DNA from: CAZVJU01 sp964627195
Lineage (GTDB): Bacteria > Patescibacteriota > Microgenomatia > UBA8517
Direction of reading: 5' to 3'
Length of the DNA: 10,617 bases
Assembly: GCA_964627195.1 (NCBI GenBank)
Contig: CAZVJU010000036.1
Location: forward strand, 1 to 10,617
Part shown: in pieces, positions 4,998 to 10,617 of the stretch
Layout of the letters: every line of letters starts with the position of its first letter
Numbering within the stretch: the first letter of the stretch is position 1
Program-made: the position numbers and the translations under genes
The notes under the pieces: model-generated
What the model was told of the DNA's origin: nothing
The model's database searches: none
Seen by the model: only the letters and a program-made list of their open reading frames with translations

Positions 4998-5993
4998 ATG
5001 AAAAAGAAAATTGTTGTTATCGGCGGGGGGACGGGAACGTATACAATTCTAACCGGTTTGAAAAAACATAGGGAGTTGGATTTATCTGTTATTGTTACAA
5101 TGATGGATTCCGGCGGAAGCAATAGAATAATTAGAGATGAATTCGGATTATTGCCGACTTCTGATCTCAGACAATGTATAGTTGCCCTTTCTTCAGAAAA
5201 ACCCAGTGAAATTGTCAGAGAATTGTTTACATATAGATACAGTCAAGGTACAGGAATTTCGGGAATGACTTTTGGGAATNNNNNNNNNNTGACAGATATA
5301 TACGGTTCTCAGGAGGAAGCGATTGAAAAAACTTGTGAATTTTTAGATTGTCAGGGGAAAATTATTCCGGTGACTTTTGATAATAGTCAGTTGGTAGCTA
5401 GGTACTCAAATGGCAGACAGGTATTGGGAGAACACCTGATTGATGAACCGACGGAAAGCGAAAATAAAGGTTTAAAAATTGTTGAACTTGATACAATTCC
5501 GAAAGCCAGGGCGAATAAAAAGGCAATTGATGCAATAAATAATGCTGATTTAATTGTTTTGGGACCAGGAGATTTATTTACAAGTATTATTCCAAATTTA
5601 GTTGTTGAGGGAATAGTAGAGGCAGTTAACAATTCGAAAGCTAATGTTATGTATATTGTGAACTTAACTACAAAATTTAATGAGACAAATGGTTACAAAG
5701 CTAGTGATTTTGTAAAAGAATTGGAAAAATACACTAAAATGGGAAGAATTAATATTTGTTTAGTCCATAAGGATGGCGACTTTCCCAAAGAAGTTTTAGA
5801 GCGCTACATAGAAGAGAACGCTTTCCCAGTTGAAGACGACCTGAATACTTTTAAAGAACATTCACTTAGAGTAGTAAGAGGTAATTTTATTTCGGATACA
5901 GTTTATGAGAAAGCCAAAGGGGATAATCTGCGTCGATCTTTGATACGTCACGACCCTGACAAGCTTGCAAAGGCCATAATTTCTCTTCTTTAG
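4998..5993 (+). CDS. yvcK: YvcK family / CofD-like gluconeogenesis factor homologue (interrupted by an assembly gap)
   Basis: 331 residues including four undetermined ones. The N-terminal nucleotide-binding loop is VVIGGGTGTYTILTGLKK (6-23). It is followed by the YvcK-type MDSGGSNRIIRDEFG (36-50), the TSDLRQCIVALS segment (54-65), TFGN (91-94) just before the gap, and GPGDLFTSIIPN (189-200). In Bacillus, YvcK binds UDP-sugars and links carbon metabolism with cell-wall growth; the CofD fold is shared with 2-phospho-L-lactate transferase. The usual DDGGS is DSGGS here. The exact function in this organism is not shown. No Shine-Dalgarno site precedes ATG 4998; the family starts at this Met. Confidence 0.9.
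   Translation: MKKKIVVIGGGTGTYTILTGLKKHRELDLSVIVTMMDSGGSNRIIRDEFGLLPTSDLRQCIVALSSEKPSEIVRELFTYRYSQGTGISGMTFGNXXXXTDIYGSQEEAIEKTCEFLDCQGKIIPVTFDNSQLVARYSNGRQVLGEHLIDEPTESENKGLKIVELDTIPKARANKKAIDAINNADLIVLGPGDLFTSIIPNLVVEGIVEAVNNSKANVMYIVNLTTKFNETNGYKASDFVKELEKYTKMGRINICLVHKDGDFPKEVLERYIEENAFPVEDDLNTFKEHSLRVVRGNFISDTVYEKAKGDNLRRSLIRHDPDKLAKAIISLL
5280..5289. other. assembly gap (10 N) inside yvcK
   Basis: Ten Ns follow the FGN of the conserved FGN-LxxAAL-T block. Relatives have about six residues between FGN and the T that starts TDIYGS; the placeholder plus the following TG supplies four. The true missing sequence is therefore probably about 16 bases, which differs from ten by a multiple of three, so the frame is kept. 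Confidence 0.9.
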
Positions 5994-6078
5994 TAAATCC
6001 TTAACCTAAGATTCCAAGATATTGAGTTGTCTAACTTTGAAGTGTAATACCGCTATTTTTTCGATTGGCCGTGGCATT

Positions 6079-6106
6079 TTGAAATCAATCAAAAATTCGG
6101 TATAAT
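6079..6106 (+). promoter_or_regulatory. promoter of the metallopeptidase-like gene, near-leaderless
   Basis: TTGAAA (6079-6084), a 16-base spacer and a consensus TATAAT (6101-6106). Only eight bases separate the -10 from ATG 6115, so transcription should begin at or within a base or two of the start codon. The spacer 5994-6114 holds no other signal I can support and no clear terminator for yvcK. Confidence 0.65.
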
Positions 6107-6114
6107 TTCGCAAC

Positions 6115-6909
6115 ATGACTAATCAGGTAGAGTCTAAAGAAACTAAATATTTGATGGCTCCTTTAAATATAGATGATGTATTTGAAGAGATGCAAAATAT
6201 AGGTGTGAGATATCCCGCCGAAGTTGCTTTATCAGGGTTAAGATCACCAGAGTCCCAGATTATTGTTAATGGACAAAACTTTGAAACGAGGGGATTTAAT
6301 CCAGAAGGAGACCTTATTATTACTAGTGCTACCAGCTTAGAGGAAGATTTTCAGGAAAACGCACTTCGTCTCACAAACTATCTACTAAGTTTAGACCATC
6401 GAAATTCTATCATAGGAGTTGAAGGGGGAGGTACTATTGCCGATTTTCCTCAAGTTCTAAGCAGAGAGTTTGGCTTAGATAGCCGTCCACAAGTTGTGCA
6501 TATTGTCTCTACTCTGAAGGATTTTCTACCTGCCAAAGGTATGCAACATGGACAATTTGTTTCAATTCATTCTGATATTTTACAGTCTACATTCCCTAAA
6601 CCTATTTTTGAGGTAATTTGGGGAGAGCGTGTTTGGAATTATCGTGAAAAGGGATTATCCCATTCACAAGTGAAATACATCGCTGGACATGAAAAGGCAC
6701 ATTGTTGGACAGCTGCGTCCTTACTACCAAGAAATCCTAAAGAAGAAGAATTTTACTCTACCCGGATACTAGGTAAACCTCTTTATGAAACGCTTGGCGA
6801 TATTTTGTCTGGAAGGTATTTTGGATATTTGGAAGATAGTTTGGACACAGGAAACGTACTTGATTTTTTCGAATGGGACGCAGAGTCTAGAATAGGATGT
6901 GTTGACTGA
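6115..6909 (+). CDS. putative zinc metallopeptidase (HExxH), first part, ended by an in-frame TGA
   Basis: I do not recognise the family. The 264 residues have no signal peptide or membrane helix. Residues 192-196 are HEKAH inside YIAGHEKAHCWTAA, a good HExxH zinc-site helix. Twenty-nine residues later YETLGDILSGRYFG (E225, D229) resembles the ExxxD helix that supplies the third zinc ligand in gluzincins, such as NEAxSD in thermolysin. A zinc peptidase is therefore a motif-based inference. The frame ends at TGA 6907-6909, followed by C, and the same frame is then open to 7293. The gene has its own promoter, so it is probably a separate transcription unit between yvcK and the HIT genes. Confidence 0.7.
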   Translation: MTNQVESKETKYLMAPLNIDDVFEEMQNIGVRYPAEVALSGLRSPESQIIVNGQNFETRGFNPEGDLIITSATSLEEDFQENALRLTNYLLSLDHRNSIIGVEGGGTIADFPQVLSREFGLDSRPQVVHIVSTLKDFLPAKGMQHGQFVSIHSDILQSTFPKPIFEVIWGERVWNYREKGLSHSQVKYIAGHEKAHCWTAASLLPRNPKEEEFYSTRILGKPLYETLGDILSGRYFGYLEDSLDTGNVLDFFEWDAESRIGCVD

Positions 6910-6929
6910 CCAGTTAACACATTAATGTG
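6907..6929 (+). other. in-frame TGA followed by a 12-bp palindrome
   Basis: TGA at 6907-6909 is followed by C, the context in which UGA termination is weakest in bacteria. Eight bases later CACATTAATGTG (6918-6929) is a perfect palindrome that contains the next in-frame ATG. The hairpin would be weak (four pairs with loop TTAA). TGA terminates yqeY within a 4-bp overlap, so the genetic code appears standard. Confidence 0.5.
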
Positions 6930-7293
6930 GTTTTTGGCTTTATCTAAGTGGTTTCCTCCGAATTCTGATGGAGCAATGACAGGATTCAACTATTTAGATG
7001 ATCCAGTGGCACCAGGCATTTCATTTTTAAGGAAAATAAAAGGAAGAGGGTTGGAAAATTTTGGTATAGATAAAGAACCAGGATGGTTAGTTCGTAGAAT
7101 TGCGGAGGAAATGAGAATAGATCTAGGTGAAATATTCAAAGAAGTCAGAGAAATACCTAGTTATGGTCATAGCTTGAACATATTTAGTCGGTTGGACGAT
7201 TTGTTTCCGACGCCGTTTGGGGGGACTAACCTTAGTCTTTCTCGGCTAAGTGATAGATTTCGAGATGAAGGTAATCTCTGGGAACCTTTTTGA
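6925..7293 (+). CDS. second part of the metallopeptidase-like gene, same frame after the TGA
   Basis: 122 residues if started at ATG 6925. The frame is the same as 6115-6909 (offset 810 bases) and is also open through the 15 bases between TGA and ATG (P-V-N-T-L). There is no Shine-Dalgarno site or promoter in that gap. The product has hydrophobic and aromatic segments (MWFLALSKWFPP; FGGTNLSLSRLSDRF) and no domain I know, and it does not look like an independent protein start. I read it as the C-terminal part of one 392-codon gene interrupted by a nonsense codon; a real downstream gene with coupled translation is the alternative. It ends with TGA. Confidence 0.5.
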   Translation: MWFLALSKWFPPNSDGAMTGFNYLDDPVAPGISFLRKIKGRGLENFGIDKEPGWLVRRIAEEMRIDLGEIFKEVREIPSYGHSLNIFSRLDDLFPTPFGGTNLSLSRLSDRFRDEGNLWEPF

Positions 7294-7355
7294 ACGATCT
7301 ATTTTAAATAATAATTGTTGATAAATCTAAGTAGTCGAAGACCCTGTCGGTTCAT

Positions 7356-7370
7356 TATTACCAGGTAATA
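7356..7370. promoter_or_regulatory. operator-like palindrome upstream of the HIT gene promoter
   Basis: TATTACC-A-GGTAATA is a perfect 7+1+7 palindrome ending four bases before the -35 hexamer at 7375. With a single-base centre it cannot form a good RNA hairpin, so a binding site for a dimeric regulator is more likely. No regulator gene is in the window. Confidence 0.4.
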
Positions 7371-7374
7371 CCCC

Positions 7375-7403
7375 TTGTCGTAAATGGCAGGAGTTGTTAT
7401 AGT
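7375..7403 (+). promoter_or_regulatory. candidate promoter for the HIT genes, near-leaderless
   Basis: TTGTCG (7375-7380), a 17-base spacer and TATAGT (7398-7403). Eight bases separate the -10 from ATG 7412, the same spacing as at the 6115 gene. The GGAG at 7390-7393 is too far from the ATG to act as a ribosome binding site and would lie upstream of the transcription start. Confidence 0.5.
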
Positions 7404-7411
7404 GAGTTGCC

Positions 7412-7732
7412 ATGGAGGATTGTGTATTTTGCAAAATAGTTCGAGGCGAAAGTGAAACAAAAATTGAAAAAGAGACAGAGAATTTAGTTGTTTTTAAGGA
7501 CATCAATCCTCAGGCCGCGATTCATCTCCTTATTCTTCCTAAAAAACACATCAGAGAATTGGGGGAGTTGGATGATAAAACTTGGAAAGAAATAAAGGAT
7601 ATTACGGTTGTTATGGCGCGGGACAGAGGAGCAAAAGGTTTTCGGCTAATTCATAACTCGGGAGATGCTGCCTCCATACCCCACATCCAGGTGCATTTTT
7701 TGGCCGATGTTACGCCGGGAAGAGCGATGTAA
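7412..7732 (+). CDS. HIT family protein (HinT-like) lacking the middle histidine of the triad
   Basis: 106 residues, the usual length of HinT-type nucleotide hydrolases/transferases. The N-terminal CVFCKIVRGE (4-13) has the CxxC common in this family; FKDINPQAAIHLLILPKKHI (28-47) and FRLIHNSG (77-84) match the core. The histidine triad position reads PHIQVHFLAD: H91, Q93, H95. In HIT enzymes the middle His is the nucleophile that carries the nucleotide, so this protein is probably inactive in the usual reaction, or altered. The codon is CAG, one base from CAC or CAT. It is followed 54 bases later by a second HIT gene. Confidence 0.9.
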   Translation: MEDCVFCKIVRGESETKIEKETENLVVFKDINPQAAIHLLILPKKHIRELGELDDKTWKEIKDITVVMARDRGAKGFRLIHNSGDAASIPHIQVHFLADVTPGRAM

Positions 7733-7786
7733 GAGTTGTTTGTTTGTTGGCAAATTTACAAGCTTCGTTTGGAAATCTTGTTTTGT

Positions 7787-8179
7787 ATGAAAGCCAAGTG
7801 TATATTTTGCAAAATTGTCAAAGGAGAAATTCCTTGTTATAAGGTCTATGAGGATAATGATTTTATGGCATTTTTAGATATTGCTCCGCTTAACCTTGGC
7901 CACATCCAAGTCATCCCTAAAAAGCACTACCGTTGGACTTGGGATGTTCCTAACTTTGGCGAATATTGGGAGGTTGCAAGAAAAGTTGCTAGGGGAGTTA
8001 TGGCAGGTTTGGGTGCTGGGATGGTGGAATTTTTGACTCATGGAATGGATGTAAAACACTGTCATATTTGGGTTGTCCCGATTTACGGAAACGAGGCATT
8101 TATCGATACTTCTAACAGAAAAAAAGTTGATGAAGAAAAAATGAGAGAAATTGAGAAAAAGATTCGAGAAAATATTTAA
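7787..8179 (+). CDS. HIT family protein with H-C-H-I-W triad
   Basis: 130 residues from ATG 7787. Translation from TTG 7736 would add 17 residues unlike the family, which begins at MxxxCIFCKIVKGEIP. CIFC is at residues 5-8, LDIAPLNLGHIQVIPKKHY at 30-48, and the triad region KHCHIWVVP at 90-98 gives H91, H93 and W95 where the third His is usual. The middle, nucleophilic His93 is kept, so activity is possible; GalT-type relatives carry Gln in the third place. A Lys/Glu-rich helix forms the C-terminus. No Shine-Dalgarno site is seen, so it is perhaps co-transcribed with the preceding HIT gene. Confidence 0.88.
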   Translation: MKAKCIFCKIVKGEIPCYKVYEDNDFMAFLDIAPLNLGHIQVIPKKHYRWTWDVPNFGEYWEVARKVARGVMAGLGAGMVEFLTHGMDVKHCHIWVVPIYGNEAFIDTSNRKKVDEEKMREIEKKIRENI

Positions 8180-8188
8180 CATACCGGA

Positions 8189-8224
8189 GGTGTAAACCTA
8201 AATCACCCGTAGGGTGTAAAGATA
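8189..8224 (+). repeat. dispersed hairpin repeat, copy 2, between Shine-Dalgarno and start of yqeY
   Basis: It matches the element at 301-336 at 28 of 36 positions. CACCC (8204-8208) and GGGTG (8212-8216) form a hairpin with loop GTA. GGAGGTG (8186-8192), a good Shine-Dalgarno sequence, overlaps the 5' end of the element and lies about 31 bases before the ATG. Folding of the hairpin would bring the two closer; AGGT (8188-8191) can instead pair with ACCT (8196-8199), which would hide the site. Confidence 0.5.
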
Positions 8225-8697
8225 TGATAGGCGATACTATAAATCAAAAAATTGCGGAGGCGCTCAAAAGTCACGATGAGCTCCTTTTATCGACTCTCCG
8301 GATGCTCTCTTCAGCGTTTAACTATGAAAGAATCGCAAAGCAGCATGATCTCTCGGAAGAAGAAGAAATCTCTGTTGTAAGAAAAGAAGCAAAAAAACGT
8401 CAGGATGCTATTTTAGCCTTAAAAAACGCTCAGGGTAAAAAGCTCAATATCCAGGCATTAAGTATAGAGGAAAGATTGGACAAAGAGCAAAAAGAGTTGG
8501 AAATTTTAAAGGCATATTTACCGACAGAGCTTCCCGATGAGGAGATTCTAAAATTTGTGGAGGAAGTAATAAAAGAGCTTGGTGTGTCGGAAATGAAAGA
8601 TATGGGAAAAGTAATTGGGAAGGTTTTACAAAAAGCCGGCGGACGAGCTGAAGGAAGTAAAGTGGCAGGGTTTGTGAGATCTAAACTTCAAAAATGA
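8224..8697 (+). CDS. yqeY: YqeY/GatB-related domain protein
   Basis: 157 residues, the usual size of YqeY proteins, which share the tRNA-interacting C-terminal domain of the GatB amidotransferase subunit. Visible blocks: an N-terminal helix with LLLSTLRMLSSAFNYERIAK, VRKEAKKRQDAI, a KEQKELEILKAYLPTELPDEEI segment, and the C-terminal MGKVIGKVLQKAGGRAEGSKV that gives the family its signature. The biochemical role of stand-alone YqeY is not settled. It ends in TGA overlapping the ybeY start (ATGA), so the two are translationally coupled. ATG 8224 is the only reasonable start; the Shine-Dalgarno sequence is separated from it by a hairpin repeat. Confidence 0.93.
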   Translation: MIGDTINQKIAEALKSHDELLLSTLRMLSSAFNYERIAKQHDLSEEEEISVVRKEAKKRQDAILALKNAQGKKLNIQALSIEERLDKEQKELEILKAYLPTELPDEEILKFVEEVIKELGVSEMKDMGKVIGKVLQKAGGRAEGSKVAGFVRSKLQK

Positions 8698-9083
8698 TTC
8701 GGGTTTACGTTAAAAAACAATCAGGTTATCCAGTTGGTACGCCAAAGTTAAAAAAAAGTTTGCAGGCTTTTTTTGAAAAAAAGGGAATCGTTTCCGATGC
8801 CGATGTTTCAGTAACTTTTGTGGGGTCAGATAAGATGAAAAAAATTGCCCAGAAGTATTTAGGGGAAAATAATGTTGTCCATAATGTTTTATCCTTTCCC
8901 TTTATCGAATCCGGTAAATCATTTGTCGAGCCGCCGGATAGTATAATTCACCTCGGCGACATAATTATTTGTTATACCAAAGTTGTCGAGGAAGCCAACA
9001 AAGAAGGAGCATTAATCGATGATAAAATTAAGGAATTGGCAGAACATGGTGCGGCACACTTACTGGGAGAACACCATGACTAA
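8694..9083 (+). CDS. ybeY: YbeY endoribonuclease, rRNA maturation
   Basis: A metal-dependent RNase that helps 16S rRNA 3'-end maturation and ribosome quality control. 129 residues with NVLSFPF (64-70), HLGDIIIC (86-93) and the zinc motif HGAAHLLGEHH (H118, H122, H128 in HGxxHLxGxxH). All three metal ligands are present. The protein stops one residue after the last ligand; many YbeY proteins continue for 10 to 30 residues. The usual TDVLSFP has Asn in place of Asp (HNVLSFP). It overlaps yqeY by 4 bp. A 64-nt inverted repeat begins right after the stop. Confidence 0.92.
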   Translation: MIRVYVKKQSGYPVGTPKLKKSLQAFFEKKGIVSDADVSVTFVGSDKMKKIAQKYLGENNVVHNVLSFPFIESGKSFVEPPDSIIHLGDIIICYTKVVEEANKEGALIDDKIKELAEHGAAHLLGEHHD

Positions 9084-9147
9084 AAATCCCAAATCCAAAT
9101 GACAAATATCAAATTAATTTAGATTTTGAAATTGAGATTTTGGATTT
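9084..9147. repeat. 64-nt imperfect inverted repeat between ybeY and dnaX
   Basis: The two 32-base arms, centred on the palindrome AAATTAATTT (9111-9120), match at 23 of 32 positions. The outer ends are AAATCC and GGATTT. It fills nearly all the space from the ybeY stop to six bases before the dnaX ATG. It lacks a GC-rich stem followed by a T-run, so it is not a typical terminator. AAATCCCAAAT-type inverted repeats are, from memory, common in intergenic DNA of such genomes. Confidence 0.5.
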
Positions 9148-9153
9148 AATGTT

Positions 9154-10617
9154 ATGACACTCTATCTCAAATACCGTTCTCAGACTTTGGATGAACTTGA
9201 CTCAGAAAGCGTGCGTGAATCTCTAAAAAAAATTCTTTCCAAGAAAGACATTCCGCATGCATATCTATTTTCCGGCCCAAGGGGAACGGGCAAGACTTCG
9301 GCTGCAAGGATTCTGGCAAAAGTAATTAATTGCGATCCTCCTTCGCTCAAGCTTCGGAAAGGTATAGAACCCTGCAACAAGTGTGATCAATGCATATCAA
9401 TTACCAAAGGAGACAATCTTGACGTTATTGAACTTGACGCTGCAAGTCATCGGGGGATAGATGACATCCGTGCTTTGCGGGATGCGGTAAAACTTGCGCC
9501 TGCAAGAGCAAAAATGAAGATTTACATAATTGATGAAGCACACATGTTAACGCTCGAAGCCTCAAATGCACTTCTTAAAACATTGGAAGAGCCGCCAACG
9601 CACGTGATGTTTATTCTGGCGACAACAAATCCTGAGAAGTTAATCGGCACCATCCGCTCGCGGGTAACGACTGTGATATTTAAAAAAGGCAATACAGAAG
9701 AGCTGGTGAGGGCTTTAGAGAGGGTGGTAAAAGGTGAAAAAATTAAAGCCGATGACAAAGCACTTCAAGTTATTGCCGAAAACGCCGACGGGTCTTTCAG
9801 AGACGCCATCAAACTTCTGGAACAGTTGATTCTTGAAGGCAAGAAGATCGAGAAGGATGAGGTTGAAGAGTTTCTTTTTAATAAAAAATCTTTCCAGGCT
9901 GATGAGTTAGTGCAAATGTTAGCCGAGAAAGATGCAAAGAAGGCTATTACTTTGATTGAGAAAAGCATTGCCGAAGGACTGTCAGTTAAAACTATAACCC
10001 AGTTGGTTTTGGAAAGATTAAGAAGTGCGCTGATGGTAAAGATTGGCTTGGCCGGAAAAGAGCTCAAGTATTTCAGTAAAGATGAACTAATAACTCTGAT
10101 TAAAGCACTGTCGGCTGTTTTATCTCAGATTCCGACGGCGGTCCTGGAGCAGATACCTTTGGAGATTGGAATTATTGAGTGGTGTCAGCCGAAAAGTGAT
10201 CGTGAAGCGGAGTCTAAAAGCGATGACGGCATCAAAGGCGGCAAAAATTTGCCCGATTCCGAAAAATCTAAAGCTATGAAGACTGAGAAAGAATTGGGAG
10301 ATAAAGAGCAAGACTTAGCTCCTGAAGAAAGCTCAGTAACCACAGATGTCAAAGAAGCGTCAAGGAAAAGTTTTATAAACGGCAAGTTAGAAGAAGAAGT
10401 TTGGGGCCGTGTACTTATGGAAATCCGCCCGATAAATGCTTCGACCGAGGCACTTTTGCGGGCATCAAAGCCTTTGGGATTTGACGGGCAAGTGCTGACA
10501 CTCGGGGTTTTCTATCGTTTTCATAAAGAACATCTGGAGGCAAATCCCCACAGGGATATTTTGGAGCGTGTTTTGGAAAAAGTTGCAGGGAGCAGGGTAA
10601 AGGTTATTTGTACATTA
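9154..10617 (+). CDS. dnaX: DNA polymerase III subunit tau/gamma (3' end outside window)
   Basis: 488 codons open to the window edge without a stop. This is the clamp-loader ATPase: N-terminal YRSQTLDEL (7-15), Walker A GPRGTGKTS (41-49), four zinc-binding cysteines C60, C74, C77, C80, LDAASHRGIDDIR (94-106), Walker B IIDEAHML (125-132), EEPP (145-148), sensor 1 LATTNP (155-160) and Arg-finger motif RSR (168-170). The sensor/lid region GSFRDAIKLLEQL (213-225) is present. Domain III reaches about 345. A charged, low-complexity linker (about 346-410) leads to a second folded part beginning LEEEVWGRVL, like the C-terminal tau region. The first two cysteines are 13 residues apart instead of the usual eight. 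No convincing frameshift site is seen. Confidence 0.95.
   Translation, partial: MTLYLKYRSQTLDELDSESVRESLKKILSKKDIPHAYLFSGPRGTGKTSAARILAKVINCDPPSLKLRKGIEPCNKCDQCISITKGDNLDVIELDAASHRGIDDIRALRDAVKLAPARAKMKIYIIDEAHMLTLEASNALLKTLEEPPTHVMFILATTNPEKLIGTIRSRVTTVIFKKGNTEELVRALERVVKGEKIKADDKALQVIAENADGSFRDAIKLLEQLILEGKKIEKDEVEEFLFNKKSFQADELVQMLAEKDAKKAITLIEKSIAEGLSVKTITQLVLERLRSALMVKIGLAGKELKYFSKDELITLIKALSAVLSQIPTAVLEQIPLEIGIIEWCQPKSDREAESKSDDGIKGGKNLPDSEKSKAMKTEKELGDKEQDLAPEESSVTTDVKEASRKSFINGKLEEEVWGRVLMEIRPINASTEALLRASKPLGFDGQVLTLGVFYRFHKEHLEANPHRDILERVLEKVAGSRVKVICTL

Noticed and set aside
6907..6909. TGA recoded genome-wide (as in Gracilibacteria or SR1)
   Set aside because: yqeY ends in TGA with a 4-bp overlap to ybeY, and the second metallopeptidase part also ends in TGA. 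The other genes use TAA or TAG and show no in-frame TGA.
6907..6945. Selenocysteine insertion at the in-frame TGA
   Set aside because: The palindrome after TGA would form only about four pairs with a TTAA loop, and no known selenoprotein motif surrounds the codon. Kept only as a minor option in the finding.
7736..7786. TTG start adding 17 residues to the second HIT protein
   Set aside because: The added residues are unlike the family, which begins just before CIFCKIV.
9883..9895. Programmed frameshift site in dnaX for a gamma form
   Set aside because: The six-A run is not in a slippery heptamer of the right phase and lies within the folded domain III, too early for a tau/gamma boundary.
9180..10385. 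Several minus-strand reading frames of 60 to 100 codons
   Set aside because: They are antisense to dnaX, which carries clear conserved motifs throughout, and none resembles a protein family.

Overview
The window looks like a stretch of chromosome from a small-genomed bacterium, most likely a member of the Candidate Phyla Radiation / Patescibacteria (perhaps Microgenomates-like). This is inferred from several traits together: moderately AT-rich DNA, compact housekeeping genes, a one-core EF-Ts, a short ProRS without the editing insertion, a single obvious Shine-Dalgarno site with several promoters placed almost on top of start codons, and short repeats inserted in frame into essential genes. 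No marker in the window fixes the phylum. Two runs of ten Ns (258-267 and 5280-5289) are assembly gaps, so this is probably a scaffold from a metagenome.

Left end (1-530): the tail of a PIN-domain protein, a short convergent coding tail cut by the first gap, a hairpin repeat, then a strong extended -10 promoter and a leader RNA of about 150 nt before rpsB.

Translation/protease cluster (531-4966, all +): rpsB (S2), tsf (EF-Ts), frr (ribosome recycling factor), rseP (site-2 protease) and proS (prolyl-tRNA synthetase). This is the Gram-positive-type order rpsB-tsf-pyrH-frr-uppS-cdsA-dxr-rseP-proS with pyrH, uppS, cdsA and dxr absent. Three of these genes carry sequence that looks like inserted repeats: a repeat-derived Lys-rich tail on S2, a 72-bp palindromic 24-codon insertion in EF-Ts, and two repeat-type inserts in the ProRS C-terminal domain.

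Middle (4998-7293): a YvcK/CofD-like gluconeogenesis-factor homologue crossed by the second gap, then an unrecognised putative zinc metallopeptidase with its own near-leaderless promoter. An in-frame TGA divides the metallopeptidase into two same-frame parts.

Right part (7412-10617): two adjacent HIT proteins, each with a different substitution in the histidine triad; yqeY and ybeY overlapping by 4 bp; a 64-nt imperfect inverted repeat; and dnaX (DNA polymerase III tau/gamma), which runs open off the right edge (488 codons present). Every clear gene is on the + strand. Together they serve translation, tRNA charging, ribosome maturation, envelope proteolysis and replication. The metallopeptidase and the PIN fragment are the only accessory-looking genes.
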